Origin: Falsiroseomonas sp051859025 | GTDB lineage: Bacteria; Pseudomonadota; Alphaproteobacteria; Acetobacterales; Acetobacteraceae | Assembly (NCBI RefSeq): GCF_051859025.1 | Contig: NZ_JBHYGL010000034.1 | Coordinates: 62,001 to 126,000 of the forward strand | Length of the DNA: 64,000 nt | Direction of reading: 5' to 3' | Part shown: piece after piece, positions 17,053 through 26,011 of the stretch | Numbering within the stretch: position 1 is the stretch's first letter | Layout: every line of letters starts with the position of its first letter | Notes under the pieces: model-generated | Seen by the model: the letters and a program-made list of their open reading frames with translations, nothing else | Told to the model about the DNA's origin: nothing | Database searches by the model: none | Made by a program: the position numbers and the translations under genes

Positions 17053-18117
17053 ATGACCCCCCGCATAGCCTCCACCCTCATGCCGCTGATGCGCGGCATC
17101 GATCCCGAACGCGCGCATGACCTGGCGCTGCGCGCGCTCCGCTTCGGCCTGGCCGGCGCCGACCGGTCCCCGGACGATCCGATCCTGGCGGCGGAGGCGC
17201 TCGGCCTGCGCTTCCGCAACCCGATCGGGCTTGCCGCCGGCTTCGACAAATCGGCGGTGGCGATCGCGCCGCTGATGCGCCTCGGCTTCGGCTTCGTCGA
17301 AGCGGGGTCCGTGACGCCCAAGCCGCAATTCGGCAATCCGAAGCCCCGGCTGTTCCGCCTGGTGGAAGACCGGGCGGTGATCAACCGCATGGGCATGAAC
17401 AATGCGGGCCTCGCCCCCTTCCTGGCGCGCCTCGCCCATCTGCCGAGCCCCCGCCCCGCGGTGCTGGGCTGCAACATCGCCATCAACAAGGAAGGTGCCG
17501 CGCCGCTGCGGGACTATCCAGCGCTCTACACCGCCGTCGCGCCCCATGCCGCCTATGTCGCCGTCAATGTCTCCTCCCCCAACACCCCGGGGCTGCGCGA
17601 CCTGCAGGGGGAGCAGCAGCTGCGGGACATCCTGGCGGCGCTGGCGGAGGCGCGGGACGCCATCGCCGGCCCCCGCCCGCCGATCCTGGTGAAGATCGCG
17701 CCGGATTTGTCGCCGGGCGCGGTGGAGCCCATCGTCGAATCGGCGCTGCAGCACGGCATCCAGGGCCTCATCATCTCCAACACCACCATCGCCCGCCCGG
17801 CGCCGCTGCGATCCGCGCTGAAGTCGCAGGCGGGGGGGCTTTCAGGTCCGCCGCTGCGGGAAGCGGCAACGGCGCTGCTGAAGCGCGTGGCCAAGGTCAC
17901 GCAGGGGCGCCTGACGCTGATCGGCTGCGGCGGCGTGGGTTCCGGCGCCGATGCGCTGGAGAAGATCAAGGCCGGCGCCAGCCTGGTGCAGCTCTATGCC
18001 GCCTTCGCCTATGACGGGCCGGCGCTGATCCCCCGCATCAAGCGCGAACTGGCCGCGGCGATGCGGCGCGAGGGTTTTTCCAGCGTCGCCGAAGCCGTGG
18101 GCGTGGATGCGCGATGA
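17053..18117 (+). CDS. pyrD: dihydroorotate dehydrogenase (quinone), class 2
   Basis: A 354-residue class 2 enzyme that oxidises dihydroorotate to orotate in pyrimidine synthesis and passes electrons to the quinone pool. Visible marks are NPIGLAAGFDKSA, the FMN-contacting EAGSVTPKPQ, NRMGMNNAG, and VNVSSPNTPG at about 171-180, whose Ser (174/175) is the class 2 catalytic base. The N-terminal amphipathic helices (LMPLMRGIDPERAHDLALRA) are the membrane/quinone tunnel. The start at 17053 fits the family. Its TGA overlaps the next ATG (ATGA). Confidence 0.96.
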   Translation: MTPRIASTLMPLMRGIDPERAHDLALRALRFGLAGADRSPDDPILAAEALGLRFRNPIGLAAGFDKSAVAIAPLMRLGFGFVEAGSVTPKPQFGNPKPRLFRLVEDRAVINRMGMNNAGLAPFLARLAHLPSPRPAVLGCNIAINKEGAAPLRDYPALYTAVAPHAAYVAVNVSSPNTPGLRDLQGEQQLRDILAALAEARDAIAGPRPPILVKIAPDLSPGAVEPIVESALQHGIQGLIISNTTIARPAPLRSALKSQAGGLSGPPLREAATALLKRVAKVTQGRLTLIGCGGVGSGADALEKIKAGASLVQLYAAFAYDGPALIPRIKRELAAAMRREGFSSVAEAVGVDAR

Positions 18118-18977
18118 AGATCCTCGATGGCGTGCGGAGCCTGGCGCCGCGCTATGACGGCTTCATCCTGGATATCTGGGGCGTCGTGCATGATGGCCGC
18201 CGCCCCTATCCCGGCGTGGCGGATGCGCTGGCGCGGCTGACGGACCAGGGCAAGCGGATCGTCTTCCTCTCCAACGCCCCGCGCCGGTCCTTCGTGGTGC
18301 ATGAATTGCTGACGGGCATGGGGCTGGATAGCGCCCACTGGACCGCCATCGTCACCTCCGGCGAGATCGCCTGGCGGCACCTAGCGCGGCGGGACACGCC
18401 GGCCTTCGCGGCGCTCGGCACGCGGGCGATCCATATCGGGCCGGAACGGGACCTCTCCGTGGTGCGGGACAGCGGCGTCTCCATCGTGACCGACCTCGAC
18501 CAGGCCGATTTCGTGCTGAACACCGGCCCGGACCCGGATCGCGGCGCGGAGGATGCGGGCGCCTATGCCGCGCAGCTTGCCCCCTGCGCCGCGCGCGGCC
18601 TGCCGATGGTCTGCGTGAACCCGGACCGGCATGTGATGGTGGGCGACCGCCACATCATCTGCGCCGGCGCGCTGGCGGACCTCTACGTCACCCTCGGCGG
18701 GCCAAAGGCGATCGAGATCGGCAAGCCCGACCCCGCGGTCTATGACCCGGTGATGGAGGCTCTGGGCATCGCCGACCGCGCGCGCCTGGTCGCCATCGGG
18801 GACAGCCCGCATACGGACCTGGCCGGCGCGCAGGCGGCCGGGATCGATGCCGTCTGGGCGCTGACGGGCCTCGCCGCCCATGCCCATGGGGAGGCGCCGG
18901 ATGGCGACCGCCTGGCCGCGGTCGCGGCGGCGGAGGGTGTCACGCCCGTGGCCGCGCTGACCGGGCTTCGCTGGTAG
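18114..18977 (+). CDS. TIGR01459 family HAD-type hydrolase
   Basis: A 287-residue HAD phosphatase of the NagD-like IIA group. Motif I is DIWGVVHDG with the nucleophile D20; the position two residues later, usually Asp in HAD enzymes, is Trp, which I believe is typical of this subfamily. SNAPRRS (motif II), GKPDPAVY and the metal-binding GDSPHTDLAGA follow. The alpha/beta cap between motifs II and III is present. The substrate is unknown. It is translationally coupled to pyrD, an arrangement that may reflect nucleotide or phosphate metabolism, though that is only inference. Confidence 0.88.
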   Translation: MKILDGVRSLAPRYDGFILDIWGVVHDGRRPYPGVADALARLTDQGKRIVFLSNAPRRSFVVHELLTGMGLDSAHWTAIVTSGEIAWRHLARRDTPAFAALGTRAIHIGPERDLSVVRDSGVSIVTDLDQADFVLNTGPDPDRGAEDAGAYAAQLAPCAARGLPMVCVNPDRHVMVGDRHIICAGALADLYVTLGGPKAIEIGKPDPAVYDPVMEALGIADRARLVAIGDSPHTDLAGAQAAGIDAVWALTGLAAHAHGEAPDGDRLAAVAAAEGVTPVAALTGLRW

Positions 18978-19044
18978 CGGGGCACGCTTCCCGCCCGGCG
19001 CGGGGGCGACCTGCGAAATATGGCCCCTGTGCAGGGGGGCGGCG

Positions 19045-20304
19045 GTGCCTACTCTGGTGCCAGTGAACACGCAGAACCCCCAGCCGCCCTCGGCCACGAT
19101 GCCCCTCCCCGGCGCGCCGGGTGTTTCGGCCGATCTGAAAAAACCCCGCCCGCCGATCTGGCTGCTGGTCGCGATGATCGCCATCGGGCCCTTCACCATG
19201 CAGGTGCTGGTGCCCTCCCTGCCCTCCATGGGGCGGGATTTCGGCGCCTCCACCTCCGCGGTGCAGCTGACGGTCACGCTGTACCTGCTCTCCGTCGGCG
19301 TCGGGCAGCTGATCTACGGGCCGCTGTCGGACCGCTTCGGGCGGCGGCCGCTGCTGATGGGGGGGCTGGCGCTCTATGCCGTCGCCTCGCTCGGCGCGGC
19401 ACTGGCGGGGGGGATCGGGTCGCTGGTCATCGCCCGCGCGCTGCAGGCCATGGGCGCCTGCGCCGGCGTGGTGCTGGCGCGTGCGGTGATCCGCGACGTC
19501 TGGGCGCGGGACCAGGCGGCCTCCGTCCTCGGCTACGTCACCATGGGCATGACCATCGCGCCGATGCTGGCGCCGCTGCTGGGCAGTTACCTCGACCAGA
19601 CGCTGGGCTGGCGGGCCAGCATGTGGGCATGCCTGGTCTTCGGCCTGCCGCTCGCGCTGGTCGCCTGGAAGCGCCTGCCGGAGACATTGCCCGCGCCGCA
19701 GCCACTGCCCGGGTTGTTCGCCATCCTCGCGGCCTATCGCAGCCTCTGGGCCATTCCCGTCTTCCGCGCCTATGCGGCGCTGACGGCCTGCGCCACCGGC
19801 GTGTTCTTCGCCTTCCTTGGCGGCGCGCCCTATGTCGTGGTGCAGGGCATGGGCTACACGCCGGTGCAGTTCGCCATCGGCTTCGCCGCCATTTCCGTCT
19901 TCTTCGCGGCCGGCAATTGGCTGGCGGGGGTGCTGTCCAAGCGCCTCGGTATCCTGCGCATGCTCAGCGTCGGCACCTCCATCACCGTGGTCGGGTCCAT
20001 CGGCGCCGTGGTCGGGCAATTGGCCTTCCCGCCGCATATCCTGGTGTTCTTCGTGCCCATGGTGCTGGTCGGCGTCGGCAACGGCATGACGCAGCCCAAC
20101 GCCATCGCCGGCGCGCTGAGTGCGAAGCCGCAGTTGGCGGGCACCGCATCCTCCCTGGTCGGCGCGTTGCAGATGGGCTTCGGCGCGCTGATGACCTTCG
20201 TGGTCGGGCTGGTGGAATACGGCGCGGGCATCGGCACGGCGCTGACCATGGCGGCGACAGGCAGCGCCTGCTGGCTGGCGCTGCGGGGCGCGCGGCGGGG
20301 GTAG
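19045..20304 (+). CDS. multidrug-efflux MFS transporter, Bcr/CflA type
   Basis: A 419-residue major facilitator with twelve hydrophobic segments. The motif A signature GPLSDRFGRRPLL lies between helices 2 and 3, and RALQAMGACAGVVLARAVIRD is the motif C-like helix 4 region of the drug:H+ antiporter group. Bcr/CflA members pump out drugs such as bicyclomycin or chloramphenicol; the natural cargo is unknown. The start is uncertain: GTG at 19045 has an AGGGGGG ribosome site, but an ATG at 19099 would also leave a short cytoplasmic tail. The reading frame is complete and ends 104 bases before a binding-protein gene. Confidence 0.87.
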   Translation: MPTLVPVNTQNPQPPSATMPLPGAPGVSADLKKPRPPIWLLVAMIAIGPFTMQVLVPSLPSMGRDFGASTSAVQLTVTLYLLSVGVGQLIYGPLSDRFGRRPLLMGGLALYAVASLGAALAGGIGSLVIARALQAMGACAGVVLARAVIRDVWARDQAASVLGYVTMGMTIAPMLAPLLGSYLDQTLGWRASMWACLVFGLPLALVAWKRLPETLPAPQPLPGLFAILAAYRSLWAIPVFRAYAALTACATGVFFAFLGGAPYVVVQGMGYTPVQFAIGFAAISVFFAAGNWLAGVLSKRLGILRMLSVGTSITVVGSIGAVVGQLAFPPHILVFFVPMVLVGVGNGMTQPNAIAGALSAKPQLAGTASSLVGALQMGFGALMTFVVGLVEYGAGIGTALTMAATGSACWLALRGARRG

Positions 20305-20408
20305 CATTCCCCTTCACGCATCCGTTCCCGCCATGCGGCGGATTTTCGCCCTTGCGGGCGGCGCCAATACCGCGAACCTTCCCGGCAACGAACCGGGAGA
20401 GGATCACG

Positions 20409-21380
20409 ATGTTCAAGACGGCAAGCGGGGCGCTGCTCGCCCTGGTGCTGGCCGCCGGCACCGCCGCCGCGCAGCCCGCCTATCCCACGCGCCCCATCTC
20501 CATGGTGGTGGGCTTCGCGCCGGGCGGCCCCGCCGACGTGGTCGCGCGCCTGATCGCGCCCTCGCTCGGCGCCGATCTCGGCCAGCCCGTGGTGGTGGAG
20601 AACGCCTCCGGCGCCGGCGGGTCCATCGGGCAGGCCCGCGTGGCCGCCGCCCGGCCCGACGGCCACACCATCCTGTTCGGCAGCCTGGCCCAGGCCACCA
20701 TACCGACGCTGTATCGCCAGCTCAGCTTCGATCCCCTGGCGCTGGAACCGGTGGGCCTGGTGAATGAGGTCCCGATGGCCATCATCGCCCGCCCCACCTT
20801 CCCCGCCGCGAATCTGGCGGAGATGGTGGCGCTGGTGCGGCGGGACGGGCGGCGCCTCAACCTCGGCAATGCCGGCGTCGGCTCCACCAGCCATCTCTGC
20901 AGCCTGCTGCTCATGGCCTCCATCGGCACGCCCGTGACGCTGGTGCCCTATCGCGGCAATGCGCTGGTGATGAACGATCTGGTGGGCGGGACGCTCGACC
21001 TGGGCTGCGACCAGACGACGAACAACGCCGAGCAGATCCGCGCGGGCTCCATCCGCGCCTTCGCCATCAGCACGCCGGACCGCGCCGCCGCCCTGCCAGG
21101 CGTGCCCACCACCGCGGAAGCCGGGCTGCCCGCCATGCGCATGTCCGGCTGGAACATGCTCTTCGCCACCGCCGGCACGCCCCGCCCGGTGATCGACCGC
21201 CTGAACCGCGCGCTGCACGCGGCGCTGCGGGACGAGACGGTGATCCGCCGCATGGGCGACCTCGGCAGCGGGCCGGCGAGTGGGGAACGCACGACGCCGG
21301 AAGGCGCTCAGGCATTCTGGCGGGCGGAGATCGCGCGCTGGAAGCCGCTGATCGAGGCTGCCGACCCGTTGGCGAACTGA
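20409..21380 (+). CDS. Bug/TctC-type tripartite tricarboxylate transporter substrate-binding protein
   Basis: A 323-residue periplasmic binding protein. It has a clear signal peptide (LLALVLAAGTAAAQP) and the family pattern YPTRPISMVVGFAPGGPADVVAR, LGQPVVVENASGAGGSIG and ARPDGHTIL. A ribosome site GGGAGAGGA precedes the ATG. Most members bind carboxylates. No TctA/TctB membrane partner is nearby, so it is one of the many orphan Bug proteins in this group. A double hairpin follows the gene. Confidence 0.93.
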   Translation: MFKTASGALLALVLAAGTAAAQPAYPTRPISMVVGFAPGGPADVVARLIAPSLGADLGQPVVVENASGAGGSIGQARVAAARPDGHTILFGSLAQATIPTLYRQLSFDPLALEPVGLVNEVPMAIIARPTFPAANLAEMVALVRRDGRRLNLGNAGVGSTSHLCSLLLMASIGTPVTLVPYRGNALVMNDLVGGTLDLGCDQTTNNAEQIRAGSIRAFAISTPDRAAALPGVPTTAEAGLPAMRMSGWNMLFATAGTPRPVIDRLNRALHAALRDETVIRRMGDLGSGPASGERTTPEGAQAFWRAEIARWKPLIEAADPLAN

Positions 21381-21401
21381 CCGCGGGCAGTTCAGGCTGC
21401 C

Positions 21402-21457
21402 GCAGGGGGAGCGCTGCTCCCCCTGCACCCCCTCGCCAGGGTCCAACCGGACCCTGG
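21402..21457. terminator. two adjacent strong hairpins between convergent genes
   Basis: Stem 1 is 11 perfect pairs (GCAGGGGGAGC at 21402, loop GCT, partner at 21416-21426). Stem 2 is 9 perfect pairs (CCAGGGTCC at 21436, loop AACC, partner at 21449-21457). Neither has a T-run. The convergent placement suggests a shared transcript end for both strands. Confidence 0.55.
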
Positions 21458-21472
21458 ACCGGGACCAGATGG

Positions 21473-22456
21473 CTACCCCTCGAACCGCGCCAGCCGCACC
21501 GCCGTGTGGCCGCGCATCACGCGGGGGCTCGGCATCACCAACAGGCAATCGTCATGGGGGGTGCGGATCTCCGCCTCCCCATCCAGCGCGATCAGCGTGT
21601 TGCGGCGGGGGATCACCTCCCCCCCGCGATAGTCGCGCAGGAAGGCAAAGCCGCCCGTCGCCGCCGTCACCGTGCGGGTCACGCGCGCCACGCGGCCGGG
21701 GGCGGCCTGGGCCTCGGCGGCGATCGGGGCGCCATCCTCCGCCATGCCGAGCAGCCGCAGCAGCCGCGCGGCCGCCACCTCCATCTGCGCCAGTGTCTCC
21801 GGCTGCCAATGGGGCCCGGCCTCCAGCAGCAGGCCGCGGCCGCCATCCTGGGCGAAGCGGGGATGGTCGATCATCCGCAGCCCCGCGGCATGGCCATCAT
21901 CCCCCACCACCAGCGGCGGCGTGCCGATCTGCCGGGCCAGCGCCCGCGCCTCCAGCCCCGTCCCCGTCAGGAACAACGGGTCGGACGGCCAGAGCATGGA
22001 ATGCAGATCCAGCAGCACATCCGCCTGGCGCACCACCGGCAGCAGCGCCCGCACGCGCTCCAGCTCCACCGACCGCCGCCCCCCCGCCAGCGCCACCGGC
22101 GACCAGAGGCGGTTCATGTCCTCATCCACGAAGCGGCTCGCCGTCGGGTCGGCGGGATCGAACAGGTCGAAGGCCGCCAAATTGGCGAAGAGGAAGGTCA
22201 GCCGCCCCCGCCGCGGCCGCACGCCTTCCCGCAGCCAGCGCGTGGCCAGCAGCGCGCCGGAAATCTCGTTCCCATGCACCAGCGTGCTGATGAGGAGATG
22301 CGGCCCCGCCTCCGCCGCCGCCTGGGTCCAGACGCCGGGGATGCCGACATTCCCCGCCCGCCACGGCGCGATGTCGGGCACCGGCAGGCGCACGGCCAGG
22401 TCGGGCAGGTCGAAGCGGGGCAGGCCCTGGGTCAGGTCGCCGGTCATCATGCTCAT
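21473..22456 (-). CDS. succinylglutamate desuccinylase/aspartoacylase family protein
   Basis: A 327-residue zinc carboxypeptidase-fold deacylase. The zinc ligands are visible: H61 and E64 in HGNEISG, and H152 in LLDLHSM; DEDMNRLW is the family's DxNR arginine block. Members remove acyl groups from N-acyl amino acids. The start at 22456 overlaps the stop of the ArgE-like gene (TGATG), so the two deacylases are co-translated. That pairing, plus the binding protein next door, suggests uptake and breakdown of N-acylated amino acids, which is inference. It is longer by a C-terminal beta domain. Confidence 0.87.
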   Translation of the reverse strand: MSMMTGDLTQGLPRFDLPDLAVRLPVPDIAPWRAGNVGIPGVWTQAAAEAGPHLLISTLVHGNEISGALLATRWLREGVRPRRGRLTFLFANLAAFDLFDPADPTASRFVDEDMNRLWSPVALAGGRRSVELERVRALLPVVRQADVLLDLHSMLWPSDPLFLTGTGLEARALARQIGTPPLVVGDDGHAAGLRMIDHPRFAQDGGRGLLLEAGPHWQPETLAQMEVAAARLLRLLGMAEDGAPIAAEAQAAPGRVARVTRTVTAATGGFAFLRDYRGGEVIPRRNTLIALDGEAEIRTPHDDCLLVMPSPRVMRGHTAVRLARFEG

Positions 22457-23613
22457 GCCGCCAGCGCGTCGCCAAGCCGGTCGATGAAGGCGCAGCAGGC
22501 CGCCATCTCGGCCTCCTCGATCCATTCATCGGGCTGGTGCGCCTGCGCCACCTGGCCGGGGCCGCAGACGATGCTGTCGATCCCCGCCCGCTGGAACACG
22601 CCGGCTTCCGTGCCGTAGGGCACGCGCAGCGCGCCACCCCGCGCGCCGCAGGATTGGGCGAGCCCCAGCAGCGCCGACCCCGCCGGCAGTTCGAAGGGCG
22701 GCGCGTAGCAGCGGGTCGCGAAGGTGAAGCCGGCATCCGGCGCCGCCGCGCGCAGCCCTGGCAGCACCTCCGCCGCCAGCCATGCCTCCAGCGCAGCCAG
22801 CACCAGGCGGCCATCCTCGCCGGGGATGCTGCGGACCTCGAAGACGAATTCGGCCAGGTCCGGGACGATGTTGAGGATGGTGCCGGCCTGGAAGGTGCCG
22901 GTGTGGATGGTGCTCCAGGGCGGCTCGAACCCCGCCGCCTGCTTGCCATCGGCCGCGATGCGGCGGGCATCCCGCTTCAGCCAGGCGACCGCTTCCGCCG
23001 CCGCTTCCAGGGCATTGGCGGTGCGGTGCGTCAGGCTGGAATGACCGGTCCGGCCGGTGACGCGCACATTCCAGGAGGCGTAGCCCTTGTGGGCGACCAC
23101 CGGCGTCATCCCGGTGGGCTCGCCCACCACGCAGAATTCGGGCGGCGGCGCGGCCTGGCCCAGGCTGCCCACCAGCAGCGGGGCGCCCGCGAAGGTCGTC
23201 TCCTCATCGAAGCTCAGGCACAGATGCACGGGCCGCTTGAGCCCCTTGGCCAGCAGCCCCGGCACCGCGGCCATGGCGCAGGCCCAGAAGCCCTTCATGT
23301 CCACCGATCCGCGGCCGACCAGCCGCCCGTGCTGGTGGCGCAGAGCGAAGGGATCGCCAGTCCAGGCCTGGCCCGCCACCGGCACGCAGTCGCTATGGGC
23401 TGACAGCGCCACGCCCCCCGGCACCGCGGGACCGATGATGGCGTGCAACGCGGCCTTGTCCTGCACGGGGTCGTGGACGAGCCGGCTTTCCACGCCCTGC
23501 GTGGCGAGTTCGGCCTGCACATAGCGCACCAGGTCCAGGTTGCTTCGCGCGCTGGTGGTATCGAATGCCACCAGCCGCGCCAGAACCTCGACCGCCTGCG
23601 GTCCCGCCCCCAT
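22453..23613 (-). CDS. argE: acetylornithine deacetylase (ArgE/M20 family)
   Basis: A 386-residue M20 metallopeptidase-family deacylase. Metal and catalytic residues are present: H73 and D75 (SAHSDCVPV), D105 (GRGSVDMKGF), and E137/E138 (DEETTFAG). The GHSSLTHRTANALEAAAE stretch is the dimerisation domain. ArgE releases acetate from N-acetylornithine in arginine synthesis; close relatives act on other N-acyl amino acids. I chose the ATG at 23613, which has an AAGGGGGA ribosome site; the frame runs further up without homology. It is coupled to the aspartoacylase-family gene downstream. Confidence 0.88.
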   Translation of the reverse strand: MGAGPQAVEVLARLVAFDTTSARSNLDLVRYVQAELATQGVESRLVHDPVQDKAALHAIIGPAVPGGVALSAHSDCVPVAGQAWTGDPFALRHQHGRLVGRGSVDMKGFWACAMAAVPGLLAKGLKRPVHLCLSFDEETTFAGAPLLVGSLGQAAPPPEFCVVGEPTGMTPVVAHKGYASWNVRVTGRTGHSSLTHRTANALEAAAEAVAWLKRDARRIAADGKQAAGFEPPWSTIHTGTFQAGTILNIVPDLAEFVFEVRSIPGEDGRLVLAALEAWLAAEVLPGLRAAAPDAGFTFATRCYAPPFELPAGSALLGLAQSCGARGGALRVPYGTEAGVFQRAGIDSIVCGPGQVAQAHQPDEWIEEAEMAACCAFIDRLGDALAA

Positions 23614-23711
23614 CGGATTCCCCCTTGGGGGCCAGTCTATACGGCGGTGACCGCCCGGCAATCCGGCCCGGGGGCGCTTAAAGAAAGTCCATCTTCTACC
23701 CTTGATTGAGA

Positions 23712-24494
23712 CTACCGCGAGGTAAGCCCTGCCCGCGCCTCCGCCACCAGCCGCTCCAGCGCCGGCAGCTCGATCGCGCCCGGCACCAGGGTGTTGCCGA
23801 TGATGAGGGCCGGCGTGCCTTCGATGCCGAGGCGCTGCGCCAGCGCCAGGTTGCGTTCGATCCGCGCGCCGATGGCGGGGTCGTCCATGTCGCGCCGCAG
23901 CCTGGACCAGTCGAGCCCCGCCCGTTCGGCCTGCTGGCGCAGCACCGCCTCGGTCGGCTCCGTCCGCAGGGACAGCAGCGCGTCGTAGAAGGGCACGTAG
24001 CGCCCCTGCCGCTGCGCCGCGAGCAAGGCGCGGGAGGCGAGGACGCTGTTCGGGCCCAGGATCGGCAGGTCCTTCAGCACCACCCGGACATTCGGGTCCC
24101 GCCGCAGCAGCGCGTCCATCGCGGGCTGCATCTGCTTGCAGTAGCCGCAGCGCGCGTCGAAGAACTCGACGATGGTCACATCGCCGCGCGCATTGCCCTT
24201 GCTGGGGTCGGCGGCGTCCCGGAACAGGGCATCGGCATTGCCGGCAATGGCGGCGCGCTGCGCCTCGCTCCGGTCGCGGCGGTCCGCCTCCTCCAGCCCG
24301 GCCAGGGCTTCGCGGATGATGGTCGGGTCGTCCCGCAGCGCCTGGCGGAGGATGCCGAGGATCTCGGCCCGCTGGCCGGCGGTGAAACCCTGGGCTTCCT
24401 GGGCCTGGGACTGACCCTGGGCGGGGGCCGGCGCACCGCCGGCGAACAGGACCAGGCCGAGGGCGAGGAGGACACGCAGGGGGGATCGGGTCAT
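23712..24494 (-). CDS. DsbA-family periplasmic thiol-disulfide protein
   Basis: A 260-residue exported protein. The signal peptide (VLLALGLVLFAGGAPAPAQG) is followed by a helical N-terminal region (about 35-100), as in Com1/ScsC-like proteins where it drives oligomerisation. The thioredoxin domain has the active site C116-G-Y-C119 (DARCGYCKQ) and the cis-Pro loop GTPALIIG. It probably makes or isomerises disulfides in the periplasm. The start at 24494 (MTRSPLR) gives a proper signal peptide; a longer frame begins within the tandem repeat upstream. Confidence 0.9.
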   Translation of the reverse strand: MTRSPLRVLLALGLVLFAGGAPAPAQGQSQAQEAQGFTAGQRAEILGILRQALRDDPTIIREALAGLEEADRRDRSEAQRAAIAGNADALFRDAADPSKGNARGDVTIVEFFDARCGYCKQMQPAMDALLRRDPNVRVVLKDLPILGPNSVLASRALLAAQRQGRYVPFYDALLSLRTEPTEAVLRQQAERAGLDWSRLRRDMDDPAIGARIERNLALAQRLGIEGTPALIIGNTLVPGAIELPALERLVAEARAGLTSR

Positions 24495-24523
24495 GCCTGT
24501 GCTTATCCCAGCCGGGGCCCCGG

Positions 24524-24562
24524 TGTCACCGCCAGCTGTCACCGCCAGCTGTCACCGCCAGC
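24524..24562. repeat. 13-bp tandem repeat TGTCACCGCCAGC, three exact copies
   Basis: Perfect copies at 24524, 24537 and 24550 fill most of the gap between the M48 protease stop and the DsbA-like gene start on the minus strand. The block is about 30 bases upstream of the DsbA-family start codon. Confidence 0.9.
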
Positions 24563-24564
24563 CC

Positions 24565-25956
24565 TCATCGGCGCCGGGGGGGCAGGTTCTCCGGCTGCGC
24601 GGCATTCTTGAGGTCGGAGGCGCGGAGCCGCATGGGGCCGGGGGGCAGCCCCCCCTCCGCCCGCGCGGCCAGCGTCCGCGCCGCCAGCGCATCGCCCAGC
24701 AGCATCGCCTCCTCCGCCAGCGCCAAATCCGCCAGCGGCATCTCCCCCAGCCGGCCATGCGCCACCGCCAGCTGGCGCCACAGGAAGGCGCTGTCGCGTT
24801 CCGTGCGCCTCGCGGCATCGAGTTCGCCCAGCGCCTGGCGAAGCTGGGCGGGCTGGCCGAGTTCCATCAGCACCCGCGCATGGCTCAGGCGGATCAGCCC
24901 TTCCTCCGGCGCCAGCCGCGCCGCGGTGGCGTAGGGCGCCAGCGAATCGGCCACCCGCTGCCCCTCGAACAGGATCTGGCCCTTCAGCTCATGCAGCCAG
25001 GGGATGGTCGGCTGTTCCGCGATCAGCGAATCCACCATCGCCACGGCGGGCGCGATCCGGCCGGAGCGGAACTGGGCGATGGCGCGGGCGTAGCGGGCGG
25101 GGGCGCCGGTATCGCTTTCGGGGTAGCGGCGCATCGTCAGCAGGGGCGAATCGATGAAGCCGTCCAGCTTGGCCCGCACCATGGCGAAGGCGGCGTCGAG
25201 CTCCGCGGGAAAAGGCGCCTCCGCGAAGCGGGACCGCGCCAGGTGCTCGCGGATGAATTCCAGCCGGTCGCGGGACAGGGGGTGGGTACGGAAATAGGGG
25301 TCCTGCCGCCCGACGGCGAGGAGTTCCTGGTCCAGCAGCCGCTCCAGCAGCCTCTCCAGCCCCCGGGACGACCAGCCGAGGCGATCGAGGTAGTTGACCC
25401 CCGCCTGGTCCGCCGCCTGTTCCTGGCTGCGGGTGAAGGCGTAGAATTCCCCCATCGCGCTGGCCTGGCCGCCCAGCATCCCCGCCGCCAGGGCGCCGGA
25501 CTGGCCGCTGGCCGCGGCCGCCGCGCCGCCCAGCAGCATGGCGCCGATGCTGCGCAGCATGGCGTTGCGCATCTCCTCCGGCAGCCTGGCCAGGTGCCCG
25601 CCGGCGATGTGCCCGGTCTCATGCGCCAGCACGCCGACCAGTTCCAGGGCGCTGGTGGATTGCTGGATCAGCCCTGTATGGATGAACAGCCGGTTGCCGG
25701 TGCTGACGAAGGCGTTTATGGCGCGGTCCTGGATCAGCGTGGTCCGAACCAGGCCGGGATCCACCCCCGCGGTACGAAGCAGGGGATGGGACAGGCGCCG
25801 GACCAGGTTTTCGGTCTCGGCGTCCCGGATGGTGACGATGCGTGACGCCGCCGACTGCGCCGAGGCGGATCCAGGGACGACCAGCGCGGCGAGCAGGGCG
25901 AGGACGACCAGCATGACGACCAGCTTCGGGGCGGCAACCATGGCGGCGAAGACCAT
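24565..25956 (-). CDS. M48 family metalloprotease with TPR region (BepA-like)
   Basis: A 463-residue exported zinc protease. A signal sequence (about residues 10-33, VVMLVVLALLAALVVPGSASAQS) leads into the M48 domain with H112-E113-TG-H116 (HETGHIAGGH) and the third ligand E179 (SQEQAADQ). After residue about 270 the chain is a set of TPR-like helices. This is the BepA/YfgC layout; BepA works in outer-membrane protein quality control. The start is not certain: ATG 25956 is used, while 25941 and 26013 are alternatives. The promoter region is shared with a divergent lipoprotein gene 55 bases away. Confidence 0.88.
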   Translation of the reverse strand: MVFAAMVAAPKLVVMLVVLALLAALVVPGSASAQSAASRIVTIRDAETENLVRRLSHPLLRTAGVDPGLVRTTLIQDRAINAFVSTGNRLFIHTGLIQQSTSALELVGVLAHETGHIAGGHLARLPEEMRNAMLRSIGAMLLGGAAAAASGQSGALAAGMLGGQASAMGEFYAFTRSQEQAADQAGVNYLDRLGWSSRGLERLLERLLDQELLAVGRQDPYFRTHPLSRDRLEFIREHLARSRFAEAPFPAELDAAFAMVRAKLDGFIDSPLLTMRRYPESDTGAPARYARAIAQFRSGRIAPAVAMVDSLIAEQPTIPWLHELKGQILFEGQRVADSLAPYATAARLAPEEGLIRLSHARVLMELGQPAQLRQALGELDAARRTERDSAFLWRQLAVAHGRLGEMPLADLALAEEAMLLGDALAARTLAARAEGGLPPGPMRLRASDLKNAAQPENLPPRRR

Positions 25957-26011
25957 GGCGGAAGCTGGTCTTCCCGGGACCGGGGGCCTGGCGAGGGACG
26001 AGCGGCGCGGC

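Noticed and set aside
21473..23613. A complete arginine catabolic (ast) operon
   Set aside because: Only an aspartoacylase-family protein and an ArgE-like protein are present; no AstA, AstB, AstC or AstD motifs are nearby.
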